Below are positions 28,839 to 41,116 of a DNA stretch of 64,000 nucleotides, in pieces. The number at the start of each line of letters is the position of its first letter. Positions within the stretch are counted from its first letter, which is position 1. The stretch comes from Artemisia argyi. Taxonomy: Eukaryota; Streptophyta; Magnoliopsida; Asterales; Asteraceae. The position numbers were made by a program, and so were the translations under genes. The notes beneath the pieces are model-generated. The model did not search any database, had not been told where the DNA came from, and worked only from the letters and a program-made list of their open reading frames with translations. The stretch is from the NCBI GenBank assembly GCA_030686995.1, contig CM060708.1, positions 102,988,523 through 103,052,522 of the forward strand, given 5' to 3'.

Positions 28839-28856
28839 TGGCGCCGCTGCCGGGGA
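28839..28856 (+). other. Primer binding site of element B
   Basis: TGGCGCCGCTGCCGGGGA, one change from the usual Athila/Tat tRNA-Asp-type site. It lies six bases after the LTR end. Confidence 0.88.
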
Positions 28857-28920
28857 TTTAATTATATTTCTTAGTTTTTCAGTTTGTTTTCCATAAAATT
28901 CGAATTGGTAAAAGTTAAAA

Positions 28921-28972
<52 letters not shown>

Positions 28973-29611
28973 ACCTACCGATCGGTTGGATTTCCAACCG
29001 AACGGTTGGTTAGCTCGGAAAAAATTTTTAGTTTTTTTTTATTTTTTATATATTTTATGTTTATTGTTTTAATTACTAGTTATTTAATGTTAATTAATTG
29101 TGTTATGATTAGTTTTAATTGTTTTAGTTAATTTTCATTAATTAGAAGTTTTTCTTTTATAATTAGTATTTAAAGATTTAAATAAGTGGTTAATAAAGTT
29201 AATTGAGTAGTTAATTTAGTTTATGTTATTTAAATTTTAGGATAATGAAAAGTTTTTAAGTTTTTAATAATTAAGTTTTCTTTTATGTTTTTAATTAAGA
29301 TTTAATAATAATAAATATAGTTTAAGTTTAAGTAAATCATTAGTATAAAAGTTTTTTTTATAAATTTTAATTTTAATTTTCTTTTCTTTTTTTAATTTTT
29401 TAAGGTTCAAACCAACCGATCGGTTACAGCCCGTAACCGATCCGGTTAGTTTTTGTGTAGGATCCAACCGATCGGTTGGGAGAGAAACCGAACGGTTGGA
29501 TGCCTCGGATTTAATTTTTAGTAATTTTTATTTTGAATTTTTTTTTGTGTTTTTATAGCTTTGGTTTGTTAACTTATTAGGTATTGTTTCATTTTAAGTT
29601 TATTTTTTATT
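28857..29611 (+). other. Leader of element B with poly-A and palindrome clusters
   Basis: A 46-nt A homopolymer (28924-28969) is followed by very AT-rich sequence. Palindrome clusters of ACCGATCGGTT / AACCGAACGGTT type lie at about 28975-29010 and 29408-29505, matching the LTR cluster. No gene is present. Confidence 0.7.
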
Positions 29612-30090
29612 ATGACTAACCCCAATGCTAATGATTTGGTTGTTTTGTTGATGGTTATGTTATAGTTAGTAATTTGCTTTACACTACGTTCTCGAGTTTT
29701 ATTTTTGAAAGAAGAGAAAAGAAGTGGGAAGAAAACAAAATGAATTTGTGTTCCAGAGTTTTTTTCAAGAGAGAGGAGAAGAGAAGAGGAGAAGAAATTT
29801 GGCTAAACTTCTCTCCAAAACTTTCTTCCCAAAAGTGGGATGATTTGGAGAGAAGGTATTTTAGGAAACTTTTAATAAATGTAATTACTTAAATGACCTA
29901 ATATAAAACATAACTTTTATATATAATAAATGGTATAATTATAAAATCATCAGTTATCTCTTCTTTTCTCTCCTAACTTGGGGACATGATATAAAATATA
30001 AAATTTCATTCATCTTCTCTTCTTTTCTGCCCGTTTTTTACTCTTCTCTTCTTTTCTTTCATTTTAAAAACTTGGGAACAGAGTGTAGTG
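29612..30090 (+). repeat. Inverted-repeat insertion at the gag start of element B
   Basis: At 29612 an ATG opens a short peptide (MTNPNANDL...) that may be the original gag start; it stops within 20 codons. Then CACTACGTTCTCGAGTTTTA... (from 29682) is mirrored by the complement of ...AAAACTTGGGAACAGAGTGTAGTG (to 30090), with purine-rich and pyrimidine-rich arms between. The ends resemble CACTA termini, but I find no clear 3-bp TSD. The gag capsid domain expected here is missing. Confidence 0.4.
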
Positions 30091-30092
30091 AA

Positions 30093-30290
30093 ATGGAGAG
30101 TTTAAGTCAAATTTCAGAGTACTTAAGGAACTTGGAGGATAAATTCAAAGATTCGGGCGATTCTTTGGAGAAATTGGAAAGCATGTTGGAGAAAGCGAAA
30201 ACGGATTTGGAAAATGGAGAAGTAGTTGGGGAGAACGATGTTTGTTTGCCTAAGGAACCTAAGAAAAGGGTGGTTGTTTTCTATACATGA
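30093..30290 (+). CDS. Short coiled-coil ORF of element B
   Basis: 65 aa from the first ATG at 30093 (MESLSQISEYLRNLEDKF) to a TGA that overlaps the next ATG (ATGA, 30287-30290). It is rich in Glu, Lys and Leu with heptad spacing, so a coiled coil is likely. It probably represents the end of a gag-like region split from the protease frame by a frameshift. The ATGA overlap could allow re-initiation, but in a decayed element I would not rely on that. No further function is assigned. Confidence 0.5.
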   Translation: MESLSQISEYLRNLEDKFKDSGDSLEKLESMLEKAKTDLENGEVVGENDVCLPKEPKKRVVVFYT

Positions 30291-31875
30291 GGTATTCTAC
30301 ACCTTGTGCGGTGGAGGGGATCAAGGCTTGGGATGCAGAACTTAATATGGAGTATGGGGACCACTATATAACGGAGGATGTTCTAGACAAGCATGGTTTT
30401 GTTCGTCTTGACTATGAGGATTATGGTAGGAAGAAGGTTAAGGATGTGAAAGTGAACATTCATGGACACATTTTTAAGGTTGACTTTGTTGTTCTTGATT
30501 ATTGCAATTCTGATGAACCGGAGGTTGTTTTTGGTAGGGAATTTCTTGTGACTACCAAGTGCACGGTGGACTTTGCACTTAGTGAGTTAAGGATTAATAT
30601 AACTGATTTAGAGGAAGAAGAAGAAGTGGATGTTATGATAGCGGAGTTATGTGAATGTATGGATGAGAAAAAGGAAGGAAAGGAAGAGGTTTGTAAGATG
30701 GGAAAAGCCACTAGGAAGAAAGCACCACTAAACAAACTTACCCAACCCTCCAACCCAAAAGTAACTAGTTCCATATCATCATCATCATCACTACCTAGTA
30801 CACCACCAAATTCACCAAAAGTTACCCAACCTTTAACTAATGAACAAAAAGAGGCGATATTGGAGAATTTAGAAGAGAAGATCCATGAACTCATGGAAAA
30901 GAAACCAGTTATTGAGGTTTTGAATGATTACATAACCTATAGGAAGAAGTTGGATTCGGTCATGATGGCAAGGTCAAGGTTGGATGATACAACATTTGAT
31001 GAAGTTGAAAGAGAGAGGATACTAGAGAATGGGCTTCCTAAGAAGATGAGTGACCCGGGAAACTTTGTCTTACCAATTAAAGTGAACGGGACTACTCCAA
31101 TGTATGCGTTGGCCGACACGGGGTCAAGTGTTAGTGTGATGCCTTATCCGTTGTACCAAAGGTTAGGACTTTGTAACCCACAACCTAACCAATCAAACCT
31201 TACAATGGCGGATAATTCGAAAGCTAAGGCTATGGGAGAAGTTAAGAATGTACGTGTTCAAATTGGCTACCAAGCATTTTTGTGTGATTTTCTTGTGCTA
31301 AACATTCCGGTTGATAAGGAGTTACCAATTTTGTTGGGGAGACCTTTCTTAAGAACATGTGGGGCAATAATAGATATGGGGCATGGAACCATGACCATTA
31401 ATGATGGAATTCTTAAGCATACTTATTATCCTAAGCCTAGGAGAGGAAAGAGAGATAGTATAGATGAAAAAGTAGAGGATTACTTTGGTTGTTTTGAAGT
31501 TGGAAGAGATGAAGAAGGAAGGCCAAAGTATGGGCCATTGACACCTAGTTTCTTTGACATTGAGGATGAAATGGAAAGAGCTCTTGCTATGGAGGCTTTC
31601 TTTAACCCGTTTAAAAATATTTTTGTGTTTAATAAACTTACAGATTTTCTTGGATCATTACCGGTTCCACTTAAAAATTTGGAATAGGGGCCCGATGGAC
31701 CAAGCAATTACAAGAAAGAAGAAGGAGATGGAGAATGGCATGTCAAATTTGATATTGTATGCCCAAGCAGGAGAAACTTTGCAAGGAGGTTTAAAACACA
31801 AAAGACAAATCGGAAGATATCCAGAAAGTACCAAAGTGAAGACATTCTTAGGAATGAATATTTTCAAGGCTAAAT
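30287..31875 (+). pseudogene. Protease region of element B
   Basis: Open from ATG 30287 to 31684 (466 aa). A first retropepsin-like half lies near residues 50-105 (HIFKVDFVVLD, VVFGREFLVTTKCTVDF). After a Ser/Pro-rich linker comes a full aspartic protease region near 265-375, with the active-site motif ALADTGSSVSVMP and the flap-side LLGRPFLRTCGAIIDMG. The frame is stopped by TAG at 31685-31687, where related proteins (from memory) have Trp, so TGG to TAG is likely. The same frame then continues to TAA at 31873-31875. No RT follows. It would process gag/pol proteins in an active relative. Confidence 0.83.
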
Positions 31876-32399
31876 GAGCAAGAGGAGCAAGTTTCAAGAA
31901 TAAAGTACTTCTTGTGCTAGTTTGTTTGATTTTACTTTTATGCATTTTCATTTTTAAGTTTTATGGTTAAGACTATCTATCTATTTATCTATCTATTTAG
32001 GTTTTATGTTTTATGATATGTTTATGTCTTAATAAGAGTTTGAGTTTTAAGTTTTTAGTTGAGTTATTTAGTATTTAGTTTTTGTTAAGAGTTAGTAGTT
32101 ATAGACCAATTTTGGTAGTGTGGTGGAAAATTTACATACAAAAATGGTTTTAGTTAAAAGTAAACACATTAGTTGCTTGTATCAAGTAAACTAAGTGTTG
32201 AGGTTTTGTAAAATTCAAATTTTGCAAAAATTCAATCCAAAACGGATGGATCAAAAACTGAACGGTTAGAATTGAATATATAAACCCAACTTTTCAAAAA
32301 TCACAAGAAAACCACCCACACACACACACCAAATTGGGGGTCTAGAAATTCGATCACATAAAGGTTGTTTGAGGTAGCAGGAGTGTTAGGATATCATCC
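31876..32399 (+). promoter_or_regulatory. Spacer with TATA box before the second gene of B
   Basis: TATATAAACCC (TATA at 32277-32284) lies 116 bp before the ATG at 32400. Degenerate halves of the family palindrome (AACGGATGGATC, GAACGGTTAG) lie just upstream at about 32241-32269. A CA-rich stretch at about 32313-32330 fits a leader. I infer an internal promoter for the second ORF. Confidence 0.45.
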
Positions 32400-34662
32400 A
32401 TGGCTCCAAAATAAGTAAGTAACATCATCAATTTACTTTAATCAAGTTTTAATTCGGATTAATGGAATTAGGTCAAGATTTGGGTATTTTTGATATTGTG
32501 CGAATTAAGATGTAATCTTTTAAGGATAAGTGGGTGATTGATAGTGGAAGTCATTGCAAAAAGAATTAGATTGATTGATTAAGTGTTGAGAAAAAATTAA
32601 TTAATTGAAAATTCGAATTGAATTGGGTTTTTATTTTAGAATATGTTTGCTTGCAATTGATGATTTCCAGATGTTCTATACTTGTTAATTAGTGATGTTA
32701 GGATAGTGCATTGTTGATTAGAACACTAATTTGAAGGATTGATTAGATAGTGTTCTTGTATGTTCTTGGTTTGATTAAGGGAGTGTTTGGAGATGATATG
32801 GATCGTTACTAGGTTGATTTGGATGATTAGAAACCACCATGGATGATCAAAAACAGGTTAGGATGAAATAGGAATGGATTGGAAGTGAAAGGAAACGAAA
32901 AATTAGGTTTTGGAATTTTGGATGAAAATCCAACGGACCAGTTGCGAGGGGCAACCGATCGGTTAGATGAGACATGAGTATCCAACCGATCGGTTGGATG
33001 GGATACCGATTGGTTGGATGGCTCGTTAATATTTTTAAGATTTTTGCGTTTCGACTTTTTGACTTCTAATTTGTGTAGCATTGGCTCTTATAATCTTATA
33101 CTAACATTAATTTGTAATTTTCAGAGTCAAGGTGCAGGTAGTTTGAGTTCTAGAGGAGTGAAGGTTAACCCGATTGTTACAAAATATCTTTTAAGGAATT
33201 CAAAGAGTAGGGTTACGTACAGTCTTCAAGCGGAAAGGAACGACAATCTAAAGTTCAGAAATTTGAAGAACGAGGAGAAGCATGCCTTTCGTGAACGACT
33301 TTCTAAGCTTCAAGGTAGAAAAATTGCTTCACCATGTCTCATTGATTGGAGTTTGTTTACTGAATATGAATGTGAGGATCAACTGAGGGAAATGCTGAGA
33401 ATGACTTACGTGTATCCGGCGGATAGAGATACATTTTTGGATCTTTCTTGGGAAAGAGCTTTTAGCATCTACGAAGATGTTTATCGTGAATGGTGTCTAG
33501 AATTCTTTTCTACGTTCTATTTTGAAAGGAAAGTTTCTGATCTTATGAGGGAAGTTTACATTTGGTTTAGATTATGTGGAGTTGAGCATGCTTATACTTT
33601 GCCACAGTTTGCGGTTTATTTGGGTTTGTACGAGCAAGATGAGATTAATCATAGGTTGTTTGAGATACACTTCTTGGGGTTAACAAGGTTTCATCATAGG
33701 TATGATGGTATTTTGGAGTATTGGAATCGTGTTGGTGATCCAAGTTGCTCTAGGAAGAATGCATCTAGAATTAGGAACCCGTTGATGAAGATTTTACTAA
33801 AGTTAATTACTTGGGGTGTTTTGCATAGGACGGGTGGTTGTGATAAGTGTAACAATCCAGATTTATGGGTGATGAAATTGCTTGAGGAGGGCAATAATGG
33901 CAATGCGGCTTGGATTATAGCCGAGTATCTTTCTAGGAAAGCACCGGGGATCAAGGAAAGGAGTGACATTTGTGGAGGTCATTATGTGACCGTTTTGGTA
34001 AGAAATTTGGGTTATTTTGTAGATGAAGAGTTGGCTAAATGTTCGGAGCCAAAGGAGAGTGAGACTTGGGATGATAAAGGTTTTGGTAAAGCGTTGAATA
34101 AGAGAACTAAGACGTTAGGAGAATGGACTGAGCCTAACATCGAGATGCCACAACAACAATTCCAACAACAACCACCACCACACATGGGAGGTATCTATGG
34201 ACATGCTCCGGGTAGTTTTGATTCGGGGTGGGGAGATTGGCATAGTGAGTTGAATGATATAGAGCGTATGGATGTTTGGAGAGATTCGATGTTGATGAGA
34301 CAAAACTATAACTATGATTATTCTATGCCGATGATCCAACACATTGCACGTGAGAATAGCTATGAGGTACCACTTTATGTACCACCTAATGTTCCTCCCT
34401 ACCCAATTCCTTATGAGCCATACCATCGGTTGGTCCGTATCCATACCCCTATCCTGGTTATTCACCATTTCCCGAACCGTATCCGGCTTATGGTAGAGTT
34501 CCTAACGTGGGAGGTACGCATGTTGGAGGAACAAGTTTCGATGTTGGAGGATCATCTCGTGGTGATGGCAAAAAGAAGCGTAGAGTTGAAGAAGAGGAAG
34601 AAAGTGAGGAGAGCGAAGATGAGTTCATCAACCCCAACATGGATTATGATGACGACGAGTGA
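32400..34662 (+). pseudogene. Athila ORF-1-like second gene of B, with intron
   Basis: Exon 1 is ATG GCT CCA AAA plus one codon, now TAA, directly before GTAAGT (32415). The acceptor TTTTCAG ends at 33124, giving a 710-bp intron. Exon 2 opens SQGAGSLSSRGVKVNP. The main domain (33200-34100) has the pattern of ATHILA ORF-1-type proteins (YREWCLEFFSTFYF, YTLPQFAVYLGLYEQDEI, NPLMKILLKLITWGVLHR). A Gln/Pro-rich region follows. Near 34430 the frame shifts by one; the Pro/Tyr/Gly-rich and then KKKRR plus acidic tail continues in the other frame to TGA at 34660-34662. The stop and frameshift make it non-functional. It lies 3' of the protease, in the env-like position, but has no signal peptide or membrane segment. 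Confidence 0.7.
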
Positions 34663-36739
34663 TGTCATGCGGTTTATGGTTGATTCAAAAACAATTATAT
34701 GTGTTGAATAATTTCTATTTCTTTCTATAACTCTTTCTTTTAGGATTAATAACGTATTATGTTAACATTTGGTTTGTTTTTAGTATTTTTGTTTGTGTTT
34801 TTGTTTGTTTGGTTTGGTATATGTTTGCAGTTTTTGCAGGGGTGACATTACGGAAGCTTATGGTTGATCAATATTTGGAGTCGGAGAACTCATTTGCTTA
34901 GTTGTAATCAAATATGCATATCGCGTATTTTTACCCCGGTAGTTTCTATTTTACTAATTTTTTCCCATTTCCTTTACTTTGAAGTTATTTTTATTACATT
35001 GAGGACAATGCAAAACTTAAGTGTGGGGGAGGGAAGAAATAGGAAAAATAGGTTTATTTTTAATTTTTTAGGATTTATTAAGAATTCAAGTAACTAGGAT
35101 TCGTTCGCCCTTGAAAATCTAGTTGTTTGAACACTTCAGTTAATTTTAAATGAAATTGTTTTAATGGTAAAAATAAGGGTATTTGAAAATTTTTGGAGCT
35201 TAATCAAGTTATTAGAGCAAATTCATTTCGGAATTGATAACATTTACTAGTACATGTTATAGTATTCACCTTAAATTGTGAGGATTTAAGCCTTTTTGTA
35301 TAAAGCATTTCTTATGCTATATAGTCTTGCTATGAGTGTGCCGGTGATTGTGTTGATTCTAGAACTTGTACGTGTTATGCATTACGGTTAAAATCACTTT
35401 CGAGTGGTAAAACATATTCAAATGATAAGAGGCAACTTAGGATTTACACCAAATAGCCTTCCATTTACAAAATAATTTTTTCTAACCATATCGGTTAGTT
35501 ATCCTCGTATTTGGAACCCATTTGTTAGCATTTATCTTTAATGCTAGATACCCTTAGTTACACCCTTCGAGCCAATCTTTTTCTTTTGTTACATCCAGAA
35601 AAATACAAAAATATTTTACACTTTTAACCTTAGCCTAAACCCTTGTCAAAGTCTAAACGGTTGGTTGCTAGTTGTTTGGTGTGATGGATTGTTTTTGATG
35701 ATTATTAGTTTGACACACTTTACCATTCGTGTGTGCCATTCCAACAAAGATGAAGATTGATCACCTTTAGTTTTGTATTTTTGTGGTGATGCTTATGCAA
35801 AGTGTGGGGGAGATGTGATGCAAGAATGTTTTGTAAAAAAAAAAAAAAAAAATTGATGAATAAGTCATCGCAACTATAAGATGACAATTATAGCCAATGT
35901 GCTATGTACGGAGATGGAATAAGAAAGTTATGTGATATTTTGTTAGCCAATGTGCTAAGAATGAAGAATATTATTATGGTGAATCGATGTATCAATATGT
36001 GAGAGTTCATGAAGGAGGAGAATGATTGTAACTATAATCATTTTTGGGTTCGAGGTTTGTTCGGTAAACTAGCAACAATGGGATTTAGACTTGATTTTGT
36101 TTTTCTTTAAAACCAATTCTATAAATATTTCCCCTGCCTTATCCCTACCCTTTTTGGCTTTTTGAAAATATCAAGTGCATGAAAATTTTAGTGACCATCC
36201 GTATTTTTGGTAATGGAATGACGCGCCAGCGATCTAGAGAATGTTTTGGTGACCATCCGTTATGCAAATGACGCGCCAGCGATCCAAGGTATAATCTAGT
36301 GACCATCCGTTATTACTTACTAAAAAATACGTGCTAGTGATCTATTTGATTCTTGTATGAGATGTTTGAACATTAGCCGGTATAACCCATTAAGCCTCAT
36401 GTTACAACCCAATAAAAGTCCTCTTTGATGTTTTGTTTAGTTGTTTTGACACTTGTACAAACTTATGGTAAGAAACATGAATCATGACTGAGCAATGAGT
36501 GGTTTACCAATAAAATTACCTTTGAGTGATGAGTGAATTCAAATTATCTTTCGTGAGGTGCTTAGTTATGTTATCATGCTTTACACTTGTTAATGCTCCA
36601 TATAATTTTCACATTAAAAATTAACAATTAACCTTAGGGATGATTGTTAGATTTTTGGAAACATAAATAAATTGTGCCATTGAGATTATTTTTCTTCTAG
36701 ACTTGCTCGAGGGCGAGCAAAACTCAAGTGTGGGGGATT
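34663..36739 (+). other. 3' non-coding region and polypurine tract of element B
   Basis: AAGTGTGGGGGA-type boxes lie at about 35018-35033, 35799-35813 and 36725-36738; the last abuts the LTR. A poly-A stretch lies near 35836-35851. No ORF of note. Confidence 0.75.
36190..36343 (+). repeat. Short tandem repeats in the 3' region of B
   Basis: Three units starting GTGACCATCCGT and ending ACGCGCCAGCGATC (the third diverged to CGTGCTAGTGATC), at about 36190, 36249 and 36299. Confidence 0.8.
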
Positions 36740-38041
36740 TGATAACACGTAAATTATACATGTTTTTAGGTGTGTTTTATGCATCATATTTTGCCATATT
36801 TGTGCGTATTTGTTACTTAATCATGGAAAAGTGTTTGTACAAGCAAATGTAGCCAAAAACAGGAAAAAGTGATGAAAAGATGAAGAAATGAAGTGAAGGT
36901 GCACAATTGGAGATTTTCGAGAAGGAAACGAGTAAAGAATCACACAAGGACTCAAGGATTTGATAGATTCAAGATTTCTACGTTCATATGTCAAGATAAT
37001 ATCAAGTTATATGAAAGGAATTAGCACCAAAGTGGAAGAGAATGCATTCGACGAAGGAAATAAAGAAAAAAATCAAGAAATGTATACAAGTCAAAACCAA
37101 CCGATCGGTTACAGCCCGTAACCGATCCGGTTGGAATTAACCTGAAGAACCAACCGATCGGTTGGATGCAATAACCGATCGGTTAGATGATGACTGTTTT
37201 TACAAGATTGCATTTAATGGCGTTTTTACTCCTCATTATCATGGATGGCTGATCATTTCTCACTAATAACTTCTTGGGAACGTTTTTACTTGAGGATTAA
37301 GTGATTGGATGCTATTTAATCACATCTAGGCTTACAACAAAAGTGTACCACAAAAATCCTAAGTAATAACTTACACCAAGTTATTACTATCTTAATATTT
37401 CTCACCCAAAAGGTTCCTACAGCAGTAAAAACGTCCAGGGAAGCTTTGAGTTAAAGTCTCAATAGTTTGGTTGAGTGTGTGGAGTTGTTTATTATATTTG
37501 GTATTCGATTGGAGGCGTGTGGTTGCTATAGTTCCACGGTTTTAGTTCTTGTAATTCTCAAGCTAGGTACACCTTGTTACTTACAATGAATTCTTGTTAC
37601 TTTGAATATAATGAATGTTTGGTTTACTACTTGTGTTTTAATATAATTGATATGGAGTGATTTGGTATATACTTGTGTGAATGATGTAATTAGTCATGGA
37701 GTATTCTTTTCTTTTAAAAGGTGATGCATGAAAACTCTTCTTAATTTATGAGTTTGTTGGGATAATATCTAATCTTGCTTAATTTGTTGATAAAAACATC
37801 TTTGGGGAATATTGGCCGAAAGGGTTTTCTAAATGTTTTTATTCCAAAAAGTTACTGCACGAATTAGTATGGGATATGATGTGTGCCGAGCATCATGTTT
37901 ACTCTTTAAAATGGATTTGAGAAGATTTCATCACGAAATTAGGCCGAAAGGATTCCTAGGAATTCATAAGTAAAGAATTGCTTTTAAACAACATTGTGTT
38001 AATGGAATTATTATTCTAGTTGTCTTAGGCCGAAAGGAAGT
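36740..38041 (+). repeat. 3' LTR of element B, first part
   Basis: It begins TGATAACACG. AACCGATCGGTT-type palindromes cluster at about 37098-37190. It contains the empty target site of A (about 37395-37410) and lacks the SINE. It is cut at 38041 by C; the remaining LTR (matching 28447-28832) should follow C beyond the window. Confidence 0.88.
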
Positions 38042-39372
38042 TGTGGAAAACTAGAAGGGGGGGTTGAATAGTTTTACGTCCTTTTAAATTTATAAACACA
38101 AGTTTGTTTTAAAAACTTCGATTCTAGTTTATGTGAACTCAATACTTGCACTATATGAACAATTGTATGATAACTTAACTAACAAAGCTAATATAGTAAA
38201 GGTAAATAAATAAGTAATGAGAAGAGTTAGAAAGATCAAACCACAACACAAGGATTTATAGTGGTTCGGCTACAAGGACACCTTCCTTGTTCCTACTCCA
38301 CTCCCCGAGTCACCTACTCGAGAGTTTTCTTCACTATGTCAACAAACTCCCTTTTGGCGGAGAAAACCTTACACACCAATATACACACCACAACAACTTC
38401 ACAACTTGATCACTACTTCTACACAACTTTTTCACACCAATATACTACACACCAATCTTCTTCACACCTATCTTCTACACACCAATATTCTACACACCAA
38501 TCTTCTACACACCAATCTTCTACTTCACACCAATCTTCAAAACTAACCTACTTCACTACTAATCAACTTCTACTTCCTACACAACTTCTATATCTTCTAA
38601 ACAATATATAACAAGCACAACACAATATTCACAAATGAATGTATATATACACTATGCACAACTACTCTTCAACACTTCTTGAACTTGGTTGTAGAAAGAG
38701 TGTTCTTCTTTTGCACTTTGGATGAGAATGGATGATGAGGGATTGAATCACTTGAAACAAGGATTAATATACAAATGATCAAAGGGTTTTAGAGGATGTT
38801 TAGAGAGTTATAGATCAGAAAATTTCGTGCAAAAGGTAGGTCAAAATTCCAGAATTAAGGTGGTATTTATAGGAGAAGAATTCTGACATTTTCTGACAGG
38901 GGAGCCTGGCCGGTCCCCTTAAATCGTGGTCGGCCCCCTTAAAATTAAGGGGACTGCCCCTTATAATTAAGGGGGCCGCCCAACTGTAACGGCCAGAAAA
39001 CTTGTCTTTTAGTGGGGAAAGTTTATTTGGTGAAAAACTAACTGATTTTAGTTAAATGTTTGAAATCATATATTTAGAATGATTAAAACATTTTTCTTTA
39101 TTACCAAAAGTGTTTTTCAAGAAAATATATAATATGTTTATATATTTAAATAAACTTTGTATTAGTTAATTAAATATCCCTTTGATCATGAGATGTATTA
39201 AGCACTTGTTTATCCATACCTTAAGTGATTAAGTTGGATATAGTGATATAAACTAGCTTAATACTTGTTTACGTAGTAATCTTACGATTGACGAGTTTAC
39301 ATTTTGTGATCGTCAAAATATAGAGATATCGAAAAATATAAATAACGTTTTCATTCATTATTTATGTCAACA
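38042..39372 (-). repeat. 3' LTR of copia element C
   Basis: 1,331 bp; on the minus strand it starts TGTTGACATAAATAA and ends TTCTAGTTTTCCACA. It is shorter than in A and H, mainly through a smaller CTTC-type minisatellite (about 38390-38560). Confidence 0.93.
38864..38982 (-). promoter_or_regulatory. U3 dyad module and TATA box of element C
   Basis: The dyad module at about 38908-38982 (CCGGTCCCCTTAA, CCCCCTTAAAATTAAGGGG, TTAAGGGGGCCG) lies 37 bp upstream of minus-strand TATAAATA (38864-38871). Confidence 0.65.
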
Positions 39373-39836
39373 ATCTCCCCCTTTTTGATGATTACAAAAT
39401 TTAAACTCATTAATCGAAAATTAGTATATATTCAAGTATTATTGTGAGTTTATATCACTTCTCCCCCTTTTTGTTAGCATCAAAAAGGTTATCCCGTGTT
39501 AATGGAAGCTCCCCCTTGAAGTATACTCCCCCTCGTTTTGAGGCCAAAAGGAATCGAGATATGGGTATCTTGCAAAAATATTTAGTGGCAAGCAACATAT
39601 ATATGTATATAGCATGCAAAAGTGTAAACTAAACATAACCATATCATTAATCAAGTGAAATTAATACATCAAGCATTACATCAACAAATGAAATAAGTAA
39701 TGCAACTAACAAAAGCCTTTAAAGGCTTACAATCATCATGGAAATAATAAACCAAAGCTCAAACATGAGAGTCCTCTCTAGAGCTTTCCATCCAAAATGG
39801 TTTACGATAAGTTTATTTGTGAGTCACCAAGCATGT
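39373..39836 (-). other. Polypurine tracts and 3' tail of element C
   Basis: The minus-strand AAAAAGGGGGAGATTG abuts the LTR. A second AAAAAGGGGGAGAAGTG lies near 39456, and further G-runs near 39510-39535. No gene between these and ORF3. Confidence 0.8.
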
Positions 39837-40433
39837 TTAATTGGGAGGAATGGATGGTGAACATGGAGATGGTGATGGAGGAGGAGTGTTTGTTGATGGT
39901 GGTGGAGGAGCTGTGTTTGTTGGTGGTGGATGCAACAAGTTTTCAATGTGAGAAAACATGTATTGCATTTCATCTCTTAGTCCGAACACAATTGTTCGGT
40001 TGTGGATGCAACAAAGGCAAGTGTCACCATGAGCCTCAAGTAAGCTCCATGGGACGGGGTTATAGGTTGGTGGATTGATAGGGGATGATGAGAAGTGTGC
40101 ATCAAGAGGTGTTAATGGTGATAGTGAGAGGGTTAATGCAAGGGTTGTGTTTTCATTGGTAGGTTGTGATGGTTGAACTATTGGTGGAGGAGATAAATGG
40201 GTGTTTATGTAGTCATTAATGGATGAAGTGGATGGTATGGAGGAAGTAGAGTTTCCATTTGTTGAAGGTGTTTTGGAGGGTGCATTTGGTGCACTAGGAG
40301 ATGAACATTGAGGTGGTGGAGATGGAGTGGTGTTGTCTTCATTTGTAAGATCAATGAAGAGTTGTTTGGGTGGAATGATGACAAGTTTTTGTTTCTTGGC
40401 ATTGTTTGAATAGGTGGTTCTTGGTGATGACAT
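39837..40433 (-). CDS. ORF3 of element C, Pro/Ser/Thr-rich protein
   Basis: 198 aa from ATG 40433 (MSSPRTTYSNNAKKQK). An in-frame ATG 16 codons upstream lies within about 20 bp of the TATA box, so I prefer the inner one. A short basic N terminus is followed by a long Pro/Ser/Thr/Asn-rich region. A more ordered segment of about 35 residues has three cysteines (HGDTCLCCIHNRTIVFGL, then MQYMFSHIENLL), and the protein ends in a second Pro-rich tail. No signal peptide or membrane helix. I do not recognise a family. The same ORF start occurs in element A as a relic, so it belongs to the family. Its position is 3' of ORF2, next to the LTR. Confidence 0.6.
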   Translation of the reverse strand: MSSPRTTYSNNAKKQKLVIIPPKQLFIDLTNEDNTTPSPPPQCSSPSAPNAPSKTPSTNGNSTSSIPSTSSINDYINTHLSPPPIVQPSQPTNENTTLALTLSLSPLTPLDAHFSSSPINPPTYNPVPWSLLEAHGDTCLCCIHNRTIVFGLRDEMQYMFSHIENLLHPPPTNTAPPPPSTNTPPPSPSPCSPSIPPN

Positions 40434-40490
40434 GATGATGTTTGATGAATGTTTGAGGATGATGGAATGTGAATTAAACATGCATGGAGA

Positions 40491-40725
40491 TTATATAGTG
40501 GGAAAACATGTTTAGAAGTGGAATTAATTTGAAATTGTAATGTTATATTCTAAAATCAGTTTAGTTTTTAAGGGAAATGGTAGCTGGGACTAGCAAAAGG
40601 GATCACAAGATGCAAAAGAGAACAGTGTAAAAACTATTTCAGATGGCCGGTCCCCTTAAATGGAGGCCGGTCCCCTTAATTTTAAGGGGGCCGCCCTTTA
40701 TGATTTAAGGGGGCCGCCCATCTGA
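40491..40725 (-). promoter_or_regulatory. Internal dyad module and TATA box before ORF3
   Basis: 40639-40725 repeats the dyad seen in A (outer CAGATGGCCGGTCCCCTTAA / TTAAGGGGGCCGCCCATCTG). 142 bp further in the sense direction is CACTATATAA (TATA at 40491-40497), then 58 bp to the ORF3 ATG. The arrangement matches the A copy closely. The promoter role is inferred. Confidence 0.5.
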
Positions 40726-40845
40726 CGACCCAGAAACCAAAAATTTTCAAAAATTTTTCTGGAAAAATGTTGTGTTCTGTTTTGTATTTGCAGCAAGCAC
40801 CATTTGGACATTTCACATTTGTTTTGGTCTATTATAAAGCAAACA

Positions 40846-40846
<1 letters not shown>

Positions 40847-40911
<65 letters not shown>
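40847..40911. repeat. (TA)n microsatellite
   Basis: About 65 bp of TA between ORF2 and the ORF3 module. Confidence 0.95.
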
Positions 40912-40912
<1 letters not shown>

Positions 40913-41116
40913 CTAATTATGCAAGTATATATATAATTTAAGAGTCAAAGCATGCATTCATAAGCATATATTAAACATAATAAACAAGTTAACATACTAA
41001 TCATTTATCCAAACAATTATTCCAAGAAAGTTTCAAGTACTTCCGAATGTATTTCGGAAAAATAGCACACAAGACATAAAAATTAAATATTGTTTAACAA
41101 ACATAATCCAAGCATA

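Noticed and set aside
33694..33969. Minus-strand ORF inside B's second gene, and 30499-30894 inside the protease
   Set aside because: Frame shadows of the sense genes.
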